NCBI GenBank assembly: GCA_002363575.1
Contig: DEWI01000013.1
Coordinates: forward strand, 1 to 12,235
Length of the DNA: 12,235 bases
Direction: 5' to 3'
Origin: Verrucomicrobia bacterium UBA3214
Lineage (GTDB): Bacteria > Verrucomicrobiota > Kiritimatiellia > RFP12 > UBA1067
Shown here: positions 5,775-12,235 of the stretch, piece after piece
How positions within the stretch are numbered: position 1 is the stretch's first letter
Layout: each line of letters begins with the position of its first letter
Made by a program: the position numbers and the translations under genes
Notes under the pieces: model-generated
What the model saw: only the letters and a program-made list of their open reading frames with translations
What the model was told of the DNA's origin: nothing
The model's database searches: none

Positions 5775-8700
5775 CTATTTGAACTCGACTTCGACGCTGT
5801 AGAAGCCTTTGGCGCCTTGCGGAAGCTCGATCGTCGTGCCTTCCACCGATTTTATTTCCGGCAGCGGGGAAACGAGTTCTTCGGCGCCGTAGAGCGTCGT
5901 CCAGAGCGTCAAGCCTTCCAGACGGCGCGCATTCTCCGCGGTTGTTATGACTACCTTGCCGTCCTTGATCTCGATATTCGTCTTCAGCGTATCGTCCTTG
6001 CGCCAGGTATTGTCGAGGCCGAGCGCGTAGCAGACCCAAAGCGGGTAGCCGTTGGCGGCCTGGTAATCGGCGGACGTCATGAATTCCTGCCATGTGAGGA
6101 GGGGATATTCATACTGCTGCCACTCAAGGCCTTTCTCCTCCATCCATTCCTGCAAAGCTTCGTCCCAGGCGATATATGCGCCGTTCTCTCCGATCGCGAG
6201 GCTGTTCGCCGGCGCAGTCTTCTTCAGAACTACGCCTTCGGCGTCGGCGACGGCTTTCCAGCCGTCGAGCGCCGGAGCGAGCGCGAATGTCCCGTCGCCG
6301 GCTGGCGCGGCCGGCCATGTGATTACGCGCATGCCGTCGCGAGGCGCGACGCCATCGCCCAGCGCGATCCCCACGACGCCTGACGCGAAGGCCGGCGTCC
6401 CGGCGAATGCGAGCGTCGCATCCTGCGAATCGAAACGGAGAAGCGCGCCTGCGGAAAGCGCGATGCCGTGCGCCGCGTCGCCCGTGCCCGTGCAGGCGAG
6501 CGAAGCGCCCGGCCCCTTTACGAGCAGCGTGCCGGCGATGGCGACGCCGCCATACGCGCGCCAAGCCGCGCTTGCGCCGATCGCCGCTGTCGCGTTGGCC
6601 TGGAGAGTTATCGAAGCCGGTGCGGAGGGGATGTCGTTGGTTGTCGCGACAGAACCGAAGACTATGCGCCGCCCGGCTATATTGTTGTTGTTCATGGCCG
6701 CGCCGATCGTGATGGCGCCGGTGTAGTTCGAGGCGGTGTTGAAAACGTACGTCTGGCTCTGCGCGCTTTCGAATACCATCGCGCTCTCGCCTTCGAGCGC
6801 GCCGAAAGAATTCCATGCGTTGGAATATCCGTTGTTTGTGGAGAAGGGGGCGCTGCCGCGCAGAACGAGCGTCCCCGGGAAGTGTGCGCCGTTGTTCTTG
6901 AGGTAGCTGATTTTGCAATTCCTCAATTCTATGGCGGAAGCGGCGTTGCCGTATTTCTCGAATTGGAAATCCTTTGTCGCGTCTCCGTAGTTCAAGCCTT
7001 CGAAGCGCACCGTGCCGCGCCACAGCGCGTTCGTCAAATCAATGTCGCCGGGGAGCGAAGCGCCGCAGACGAGCGTGCCCGCGCCGCGCAGACGCCTCGC
7101 GCCGAAGGGGAGTCCGGCCAGCTCTTTTTCTTCGCCGGCGGCGATTTCGAAATCTGGATGGACGACGCACGCGGCGAGAACTCCTTCTCCGGCGTCGAAA
7201 GCCCACTCAAGCCCGGATTCGAGCGCGGGCAGCGATGTCTTGTCGATGGATTCGACTCCGGAGAAGCCGGGCGCTGCGACGAGAGGGTACCGCGCGCCCG
7301 CCGAGAGATCGTCTGCGCCGTCGAGAACCAGACGCATGCCCGCGAGATTTATCGCGCTCGCCGCAGAGAGGGGCGCGCTCGCCGACGCAGGCAGCTCGAG
7401 CGTCGCGCCGCTATTGAAAGCGAGCGCGCCGGTGGCGAGGGAAGCCCCACGCTCGATTTTGAGCGTTCCCAGTCCTGCGATTCTCCAAGCGCCACCGTAC
7501 GTCGCGGTGGAAGCGGCCGCCACTGCTACCGTGCCGGCGTATATGGTGTTCGTCCCTGCGAGCCGCGATTCGCGCATGAGGCGCAATTCGCCGGCGCCGT
7601 ATTTCTCGAAGCCTTCCGCACCCGTGGAGAGGTTGCGGTCGGTGGAATTCGCAAGGCGCATGTCCATCGCGAGGCGCTTGCCGCTTTCGACGGCGATATT
7701 GAGATTGGCGTTGCAAGGATATATGCATCCGGCGCCGCCCGCGCTCAAATCGGCGATCGTCGAATTCTCCCTGCATTGGATGGAAGAACCGGCTCTGAAT
7801 TCAATGGCGCGCGCGGCATTCACAAGGCTTTCGAGCGTTCCGCCGTTCATGACAAGCCTGCGCTGGAAGGCTTCCATCGAATCGAGTTTCAGAGTGCCGC
7901 CGCGCTCGATGGAGATGTCGCCGCCCGCGCCCCACAGCTTCCAGCCGCCGGTCATGTTTTCAAGCACGCCGCCATTCTGCACGGCGACGGCGGCTTTGCC
8001 GAAGCGCGTATTTGCCGTCCCGGCGATTTGCACCGTCCCGTTTGTGACGGCGAAAAGGGCGGACGCGTCGGAGGCGTCGAGAGAATTTGCGAATACGCAA
8101 ATCTGGTTTGCGCCGGGCGAAATCGCTATCTTCGCTTTCGGCAGCAGCTTCCAGGTCTGGAAATCGAATTGCGTTCCGTAGAGCGTGGCCGCGCCGGCGA
8201 CAGTGAGATTGGTCGCGGCGAGCTTGCGGGAAAACACGATCTTGCCGCAATCCGGATTCGCTATCACAAGCGCTCCGAGCGAGAGCGATGTATTGACTTC
8301 AATGCCGCCGGAGTTCGCAAGCACGGCTGTCGCGTCCGTTTGCGTGTACCACGAGGCGGCATCGACTTTGCCGCCGTCCTGATCGCGCCAGTCCCCGCGC
8401 GTCCAATTATCCGAAGACGTGGAAAGCAGCGCGTATTTCCCGCCCGGCAAAGTTGCCGAGTATGTCTTCGCCGCCACCGCGCCAAACTCCCCGTCGCCTA
8501 TTTCCGCGGCTGCCGTTATCGTCGTTTCGCGATCTAGGACAAGCGGGGCGCCGTCGTAGAGCGGCGAAGCCGCCGTCGGCGCCGAGCCGTCCAGCGTGTA
8601 GCGGATCGGGTAGCCGCCTGGCGTCGAAAGACTCACGATCGCGGAATCTTGCGACGCCGGGAAGAACTCGATATCCGACGGGAGAGGGAGGACTTGCGCG

Positions 8701-10019
8701 CGCCTGTCGGCGACGCCGACGCACGTCTGCCTGAGCGCGCGCGTGCAATCGTTGGAGTTGGCGGTGCCGATCGCCACGCCTTGATACGCGAAGTCCGGCG
8801 ACGAGAAATACGGAATCTCGATATACCCCCAGCCGAGATTGTCATAGTTGTACGCCATGATGGTGTGGTACGGCTTTTTGTCGGCGCCGAAAAAGTTGTA
8901 GCCGTTGGCATACGGGAAGTTGTCTGCTTTGGGCTCCCATGTCGGCAGCGTCGGGCTGTGCGAAAGTCCCATGTTGTGGCCGATTTCGTGCAGCAGCGTG
9001 TATTCGAGATCGACGGAGCGTATCGCGCACGCGGAGTACGACCAGCGCTTCTGGGTGGCGCTCGTCCATTCTGCGTATGTGGTGCCGTGCATGATGTAGC
9101 CTATGCCGGTCGTGCCGTACGCCGTGCCCGTGTCGATCATGAAAGAAACGAGGTCTGCGCCGCAAGCCTCCCTGCGACGGCTCAAATCCGCGTACGGGCC
9201 GGTGCCGAGCCACATGCCGGCTTCGACGGCCGGCAGGATGCTGTCGTTGATGGCCTGCCATTTCCAGTCGATCGTCGCGATATCGACGAGGCGGAACCAG
9301 AAATTCGTGTGCAAGCCGTTGTTGGCGAGCGCGGTGTTCATTTTCGCGACCTGCACGACGGCGAAATCGGTTATGCTCGAATATTTCTCCGAAGCCTCCA
9401 CCCACTCGCGGGCGCCGTTGTCGAATACGAGCATGAGGTCGATCATGACAGGCGCGGGAGCTGCGATATTGTCGTCATATGGATTCCCCGGCACGGCGCC
9501 GAGAAGCTTCCCGGCGCGCATCGCAGCGCCGGCGCTTTGCGTCGCGTCCGCTTCGTCTGGCTCCAGATCGTCTTGGCAGGCGTCCATGCAGCGGCCATGT
9601 GGGATCGCGGCGAGATCTATTTCTTCGCAGCGCGCCGCGCCGCCGGCGATCGACGCCCGGTAGAGGCGCGCTGCGGCAGGGTCGCGCACTTCGATGAAAC
9701 AGCCGCCGGGGCGGATGACGACTAGCGAAGCGAGAAGGCCGTCGCCGATATGCGCGGCGAACGAGCGCTCGTTCGCGAAGCCTGGCAGCGCGTCGGCGAT
9801 TTGCAGCGTGCGCTCCGCGTCTTCGAAGAACTTGATATGGAGAGTGTCGCCGGAGGCGAGGCTTTCGAGACGCGGCGCTGCTGCTTCGCCTGCGGCTTGG
9901 CGTATGGCGGGTGCGGCGGCGCTTTCAGCCTCCGCTCCAGAGAAATCAAGAGAATATTCCGTGGCGGAAAGTCCCGCCGCGCACAACGCGAAACACGCGA
10001 ATACGCTGAATGTTTTCAT
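5775..10019 (-). CDS. Large secreted M12-type metallopeptidase with chitobiase-type domain and beta-strand repeats
   Basis: The 1414-residue product begins with a Sec signal peptide (MKTFSVFACFALCAAGLSA, likely cut after Ala19). Residues 20-190 look like the propeptide of reprolysin-like bacterial peptidases. The catalytic domain (about 190-442) has HEIGHNMGLSH (344-354), with zinc ligands His344, His348, His354 and catalytic Glu345, and the Met-turn HTIMAY around Met388. Residues 448-522 (IRYTLDGSAPT) match the chitobiase/hexosaminidase C-terminal type domain. Residues about 570-1265 are Gly/Ala-rich short strands with autotransporter-associated features such as EKYGAGELRL (805-814). A distinct C-terminal domain (about 1275-1414) contains ANGYPLWVCYALGLD and ends VEVEFK. 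There is no recognisable membrane beta-barrel and no LPXTG-type anchor. The start was chosen at the signal peptide; the frame stays open upstream to 10118 without a plausible leader. Likely role: extracellular protein or glycoprotein degradation. Confidence 0.88.
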   Translation of the reverse strand: MKTFSVFACFALCAAGLSATEYSLDFSGAEAESAAAPAIRQAAGEAAAPRLESLASGDTLHIKFFEDAERTLQIADALPGFANERSFAAHIGDGLLASLVVIRPGGCFIEVRDPAAARLYRASIAGGAARCEEIDLAAIPHGRCMDACQDDLEPDEADATQSAGAAMRAGKLLGAVPGNPYDDNIAAPAPVMIDLMLVFDNGAREWVEASEKYSSITDFAVVQVAKMNTALANNGLHTNFWFRLVDIATIDWKWQAINDSILPAVEAGMWLGTGPYADLSRRREACGADLVSFMIDTGTAYGTTGIGYIMHGTTYAEWTSATQKRWSYSACAIRSVDLEYTLLHEIGHNMGLSHSPTLPTWEPKADNFPYANGYNFFGADKKPYHTIMAYNYDNLGWGYIEIPYFSSPDFAYQGVAIGTANSNDCTRALRQTCVGVADRRAQVLPLPSDIEFFPASQDSAIVSLSTPGGYPIRYTLDGSAPTAASPLYDGAPLVLDRETTITAAAEIGDGEFGAVAAKTYSATLPGGKYALLSTSSDNWTRGDWRDQDGGKVDAASWYTQTDATAVLANSGGIEVNTSLSLGALVIANPDCGKIVFSRKLAATNLTVAGAATLYGTQFDFQTWKLLPKAKIAISPGANQICVFANSLDASDASALFAVTNGTVQIAGTANTRFGKAAVAVQNGGVLENMTGGWKLWGAGGDISIERGGTLKLDSMEAFQRRLVMNGGTLESLVNAARAIEFRAGSSIQCRENSTIADLSAGGAGCIYPCNANLNIAVESGKRLAMDMRLANSTDRNLSTGAEGFEKYGAGELRLMRESRLAGTNTIYAGTVAVAAASTATYGGAWRIAGLGTLKIERGASLATGALAFNSGATLELPASASAPLSAASAINLAGMRLVLDGADDLSAGARYPLVAAPGFSGVESIDKTSLPALESGLEWAFDAGEGVLAACVVHPDFEIAAGEEKELAGLPFGARRLRGAGTLVCGASLPGDIDLTNALWRGTVRFEGLNYGDATKDFQFEKYGNAASAIELRNCKISYLKNNGAHFPGTLVLRGSAPFSTNNGYSNAWNSFGALEGESAMVFESAQSQTYVFNTASNYTGAITIGAAMNNNNIAGRRIVFGSVATTNDIPSAPASITLQANATAAIGASAAWRAYGGVAIAGTLLVKGPGASLACTGTGDAAHGIALSAGALLRFDSQDATLAFAGTPAFASGVVGIALGDGVAPRDGMRVITWPAAPAGDGTFALAPALDGWKAVADAEGVVLKKTAPANSLAIGENGAYIAWDEALQEWMEEKGLEWQQYEYPLLTWQEFMTSADYQAANGYPLWVCYALGLDNTWRKDDTLKTNIEIKDGKVVITTAENARRLEGLTLWTTLYGAEELVSPLPEIKSVEGTTIELPQGAKGFYSVEVEFK

Positions 10020-10048
10020 GTCTTGAAAGGTTCCCTTGCCTTGGTGTG

Positions 10049-10054
10049 TGTCAA
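10049..10054 (-). promoter_or_regulatory. Possible -35 box of the metallopeptidase gene
   Basis: On the minus strand, TTGACA (10054 to 10049) is a perfect -35 match located 29 bases before the ATG at 10019. The -10 window 16 to 18 bases further on (around AACCTTT) is a poor match to TATAAT, so promoter activity may need an activator, or the hexamer may be chance. A purine-rich AAGGGA twelve bases before the ATG could be a weak ribosome site. A separate promoter is plausible because a hairpin follows the upstream ATPase gene. Confidence 0.35.
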
Positions 10055-10132
10055 GTCGTTCGATCCGCCTGATGCGGCGCGGCGCGCTTTCCCCCGCGTC
10101 GCGGCGGTATTCCGGCATTGCGCTTCGCAGGA

Positions 10133-10154
10133 CGCGGCGGATGCCGCCGCCGCG
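10133..10154 (-). terminator. Hairpin directly after the ABC ATPase stop codon
   Basis: CGCGGCGG (10133-10140) and CCGCCGCG (10147-10154) form a perfect 8-bp stem around six bases. Read in gene direction, the stem begins on the base after the TGA at 10157-10155. No T-run follows. It suggests that the ATPase is the last gene of its operon and that the metallopeptidase is transcribed separately. Confidence 0.55.
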
Positions 10155-10907
10155 TCATTTTCTCTCGAGCGCTTCTTTCACGAAGCGCGAGACTTCCTCT
10201 GTCGTCTTCTTCGCGCCGCCGTCGTTCTTGTCGTCGCGCATTATCCTGCCGTCGCGCATCACGATATGGCGCTTGGCGTAAGCGGCTATGTCGTCTTCGT
10301 GCGTGACCATGACGATGGTGATGCCTTCGGCGGAAAGCTCCGTGAAGAGATTCATGATCTCCACCGAGCTTTTGGTGTCCAGATTGCCGGTCGGCTCGTC
10401 TGCGAAAAGCACAGGGGGATTGTTCATTAGCGCGCGCGCGATCGCCACGCGCTGCTGCTGGCCGCCGGAGAGCTGCGCCGGCGTGTGCGAATGGCGTCCT
10501 CCGAGGCCGACGCGCCCAAGCAGCTCGAGCGCGCGTCGCCGGCGTTCGCGCGGCGACAGCCTGCCCATGTAGAGATCGGGAAGCTCGACGTTCTCCAGCG
10601 CGCTCGTGCGGGGCAGCAGATTGAAGTTCTGGAATACGAAGCCGAGCTTGCGGTTGCGGATGTGCGCGAGTTCGGCGGCGGAGCGCTTCGCGACTTCCGT
10701 GCCGTCCAGGAGATACGATCCGCGCGTCGGGGTGTCGAGACAGCCGAGGATGTTGAGCATCGTCGATTTCCCCGAGCCGGAAGAACCCATGATGGCGACG
10801 AATTCGCCATCGTCCACGGAGAGGGAAACGCCGTCGAGCGCGTGCACCGGCTCGTCGCCGATCGCGTAGATTTTGTACATTTCCCTTATCTCGATCAAGT
10901 GGCCCAT
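10155..10907 (-). CDS. ABC transporter ATP-binding protein, LolD/MacB type
   Basis: This 250-residue cytosolic ATPase powers a membrane transporter of the MacB/LolD/FtsE class. All nucleotide-binding motifs are intact: Walker [10 protein letters not shown] (41-49), Q-loop Gln93 in [10 protein letters not shown], signature LSGGQ (146-150), Walker B VLFADEP (166-172) and H-loop His203 in VTHED. The [13 protein letters not shown] start and [14 protein letters not shown] are typical of this subfamily. There is no fused permease, unlike E. coli MacB. The last 25 or so residues are a charged tail with a predicted helix. I chose the ATG at 10907; the ATG at 10880 would cut into the conserved first strand. 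It follows the adaptor gene by 68 bases containing a hairpin. Substrate: unknown; macrolide-type export or lipoprotein release are the family precedents. Confidence 0.93.
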   Translation of the reverse strand: MGHLIEIREMYKIYAIGDEPVHALDGVSLSVDDGEFVAIMGSSGSGKSTMLNILGCLDTPTRGSYLLDGTEVAKRSAAELAHIRNRKLGFVFQNFNLLPRTSALENVELPDLYMGRLSPRERRRRALELLGRVGLGGRHSHTPAQLSGGQQQRVAIARALMNNPPVLFADEPTGNLDTKSSVEIMNLFTELSAEGITIVMVTHEDDIAAYAKRHIVMRDGRIMRDDKNDGGAKKTTEEVSRFVKEALERK

Positions 10908-10938
10908 GGCTGCGGGTGTTTGCGTTTGCCCAATGCCC

Positions 10939-10968
10939 CGGACGGCGCGAAAAGCCTTCCGCCGCCCG
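10939..10968 (-). terminator. Hairpin between the adaptor and ATPase genes
   Basis: In gene direction, CGGGCGGCG and CGCCGTCCG pair over nine positions, including one G-U pair, around a 12-base loop. The stem begins eight bases past the adaptor stop codon. Because the adaptor and the ATPase belong to one machine, this is more likely a partial terminator or processing element that sets their ratio than a full stop. Confidence 0.4.
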
Positions 10969-10975
10969 CGAGGCG

Positions 10976-12235
10976 CTATTGCTTCTTCGGTTCCGGCGCG
11001 GTTCCCTTGTTCTTGCCGCGCTGCGGCATTTTCGGCATGAAGGGGTTGTTGGCGTTGTCGCCGTTCTGCGCCGTCCGCGAAGTTTCGTAGCCGACGATCG
11101 CATTGCGCCCGACAAGCCTGTCCGCGCCGTCGCAGACGATTTGCGTGAAGGAGTCGTCGCTCACGCCTTCGGTGGCGGCGATAGGCTCGATGGTGCCGTC
11201 GTCGTTCGCCAGCCATATCTTCCTGCCGCGCGGGATTTCATCGAGATGCTCGATGTCTTCGCTCTTCGGACGGAAGCGGAACGCGGCCGCGGCGACCAGC
11301 GGGACGCCTTCCGCGCGCGCCGTCTCAATCGACAGTGTCGCCGTCATTCCCGGGAAAAGCATTTCATCCGGGTTCTCCGCTTCGATTATCACCGGGAAGG
11401 TGACAACGTTGTTCGTCGTGGCGGCCGCGCGGCGTATTTGTATCACCTTGCCGGTGAACTTGCGGCGGTAGGCGTCCGCCGTGAATGTGACGGTCTGGCC
11501 GACGGCGACATTGCCTATATCCGCTTCCGGCACCGTCGCCTCCACCCAGATGACTCCAAGGTCTTCGGCAATCGTTAGCACAGGCACGGCATTCATGGAG
11601 GATACGACGGTTTCGCCTTCTTCGACTTTGCGGTCGATTACGATTCCGTCCACCGGCGAGACGATGGTGCAATATTCGAGGTTCGCCTTCGCCTGCGACA
11701 TGTCCGCCTCGCTTTGCTCCACGGAAGCCTTTGCACTCTTGAGCGACGCTTTTGCGGAATCGAGGCTTGCGCGGGCGCGCGCCAGCGCTTCTTCCGCGGA
11801 GTCGAGATCGGCCTCGGGAGCGAGCTTCTTCTCGGCGAGCGTCTTTTTGCGCGCAAAAGTCTTTTCCGCCAGAGCGAGTTCCGCTTCGCGGCTGCGGACC
11901 GTGGCTTCGCTGACTTCGACGTTCGCGCGATTCACGTGCAGCCTGGCGACGGCGCTTTTGTAGTTCGCTTCATAGACCATCGGGTCGATGAGCGCCACGA
12001 CCTGCCCGTTCGTCACGGTCGAGTTGTAATCGACGAAGAGTTTGATCAGTTTGCCGTTGACTTGCGCGCCAACCGGGATTCCGGAAGGGGAGTTGCGCGG
12101 CGTCACCGTCCCTGTCGCCGTCACCGTGCTCACGATATCAGCGCGCGCTATGGGCGCGAGGCGGTATTCCGGGCGCTTCTTCGCCGTCAGCGGAAGTTCG
12201 CCGGAGCATCCGGCGATGAATGCGGCTGCGGCGAG
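10976..12235 (-). CDS. MacA/HlyD-type periplasmic adaptor lipoprotein, N-terminus cut by the right edge
   Basis: 419 residues are visible. The first are LAAAAFIAGCSGELP, the end of a lipoprotein signal peptide with lipobox IAGC (cysteine codon at 12208-12206), so only the initiator and a few basic residues should be missing. The protein would be anchored by lipid and span the periplasm, linking an inner-membrane transporter to an outer-membrane channel. Two lipoyl-like half motifs (near AQVNGKLIKLFVDY and TIVSPVDGIVIDRKVEEG) flank a coiled-coil hairpin with near-perfect heptads (ASLDSAK, ASLKSAK, ASVEQSE, ADMSQAK). A beta-barrel region follows (VIWVEATVPEADIGNVAVGQ), and the C-terminal tail is Pro/Lys-rich (NPFMPKMPQRGKNKG). 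The reading frame is continuous through the GTG at 12133, which is internal and not the start. It leads the ATPase gene in one operon. Confidence 0.9.
   Translation of the reverse strand, partial: LAAAAFIAGCSGELPLTAKKRPEYRLAPIARADIVSTVTATGTVTPRNSPSGIPVGAQVNGKLIKLFVDYNSTVTNGQVVALIDPMVYEANYKSAVARLHVNRANVEVSEATVRSREAELALAEKTFARKKTLAEKKLAPEADLDSAEEALARARASLDSAKASLKSAKASVEQSEADMSQAKANLEYCTIVSPVDGIVIDRKVEEGETVVSSMNAVPVLTIAEDLGVIWVEATVPEADIGNVAVGQTVTFTADAYRRKFTGKVIQIRRAAATTNNVVTFPVIIEAENPDEMLFPGMTATLSIETARAEGVPLVAAAAFRFRPKSEDIEHLDEIPRGRKIWLANDDGTIEPIAATEGVSDDSFTQIVCDGADRLVGRNAIVGYETSRTAQNGDNANNPFMPKMPQRGKNKGTAPEPKKQ

Noticed and set aside
6468..8537. A 689-codon plus-strand open frame opposite the metallopeptidase repeats
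   Set aside because: Its composition is an Arg/Ala/Gly-rich mirror of the repeat region. The other strand has a signal peptide and known domains in one continuous frame.
10051..11115. A 354-codon minus-strand frame overlapping the ABC ATPase
   Set aside because: It is on the same strand but out of frame with the ATPase and adaptor, and is Arg-rich. Both real genes have intact family motifs in other frames.

Overview
This is a GC-rich bacterial window that carries eight genes: six complete and two cut by the window edges. Nothing in it looks like a phage, an insertion sequence, a CRISPR array or an RNA gene. The best guess for the host is a member of the PVC group, and within it the Kiritimatiellota/Verrucomicrobiota/Lentisphaerota. 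That is an inference from three things: a giant secreted protein with autotransporter-like strand repeats but no visible outer-membrane barrel, a small Cys-motif protein of a kind I associate with this group, and scarce Shine-Dalgarno sequences. No rRNA or marker gene fixes the lineage.

Plus-strand block (1-2734). After the last 19 codons of an unidentified gene come purM (purine synthesis), a stand-alone coaB (coenzyme A synthesis) and a BioH-like alpha/beta hydrolase. coaB has its own extended -10 promoter only a few bases before its ATG. The hydrolase has the only clear Shine-Dalgarno sequence seen here and probably shares coaB's transcript. The hydrolase converges on the next block, and the two stop codons lie inside the arms of a 13-bp inverted repeat.

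Minus-strand block A (2776-5701). An extended -10 promoter drives a 194-aa protein with two Cys pairs. It overlaps a SNF2-family DNA-dependent ATPase whose motif II reads DEAP instead of the usual DEAH/DEAQ.

Minus-strand block B (5775-10019). One 1414-residue secreted protein combines a signal peptide, a propeptide-like region, an M12-type zinc metallopeptidase (HEIGHNMGLSH plus a Met-turn), a chitobiase-type carbohydrate-associated domain, about 700 residues of beta-strand repeats and a distinct C-terminal domain.

Minus-strand block C (10155-12235, open at the right edge). A lipoprotein periplasmic adaptor of the MacA/HlyD type is followed by a stand-alone LolD/MacB-type ATPase. The partner permease is not in the window. 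With the adaptor and ATPase this would make a tripartite export or lipoprotein-handling machine; any link to the neighbouring secreted peptidase is speculation.

A recurring theme is punctuation. GC-rich hairpins without a U-tract sit at, or within 14 bases of, nearly every stop codon. The two best promoters are extended -10 boxes with no -35, placed so that their transcripts would be nearly leaderless.
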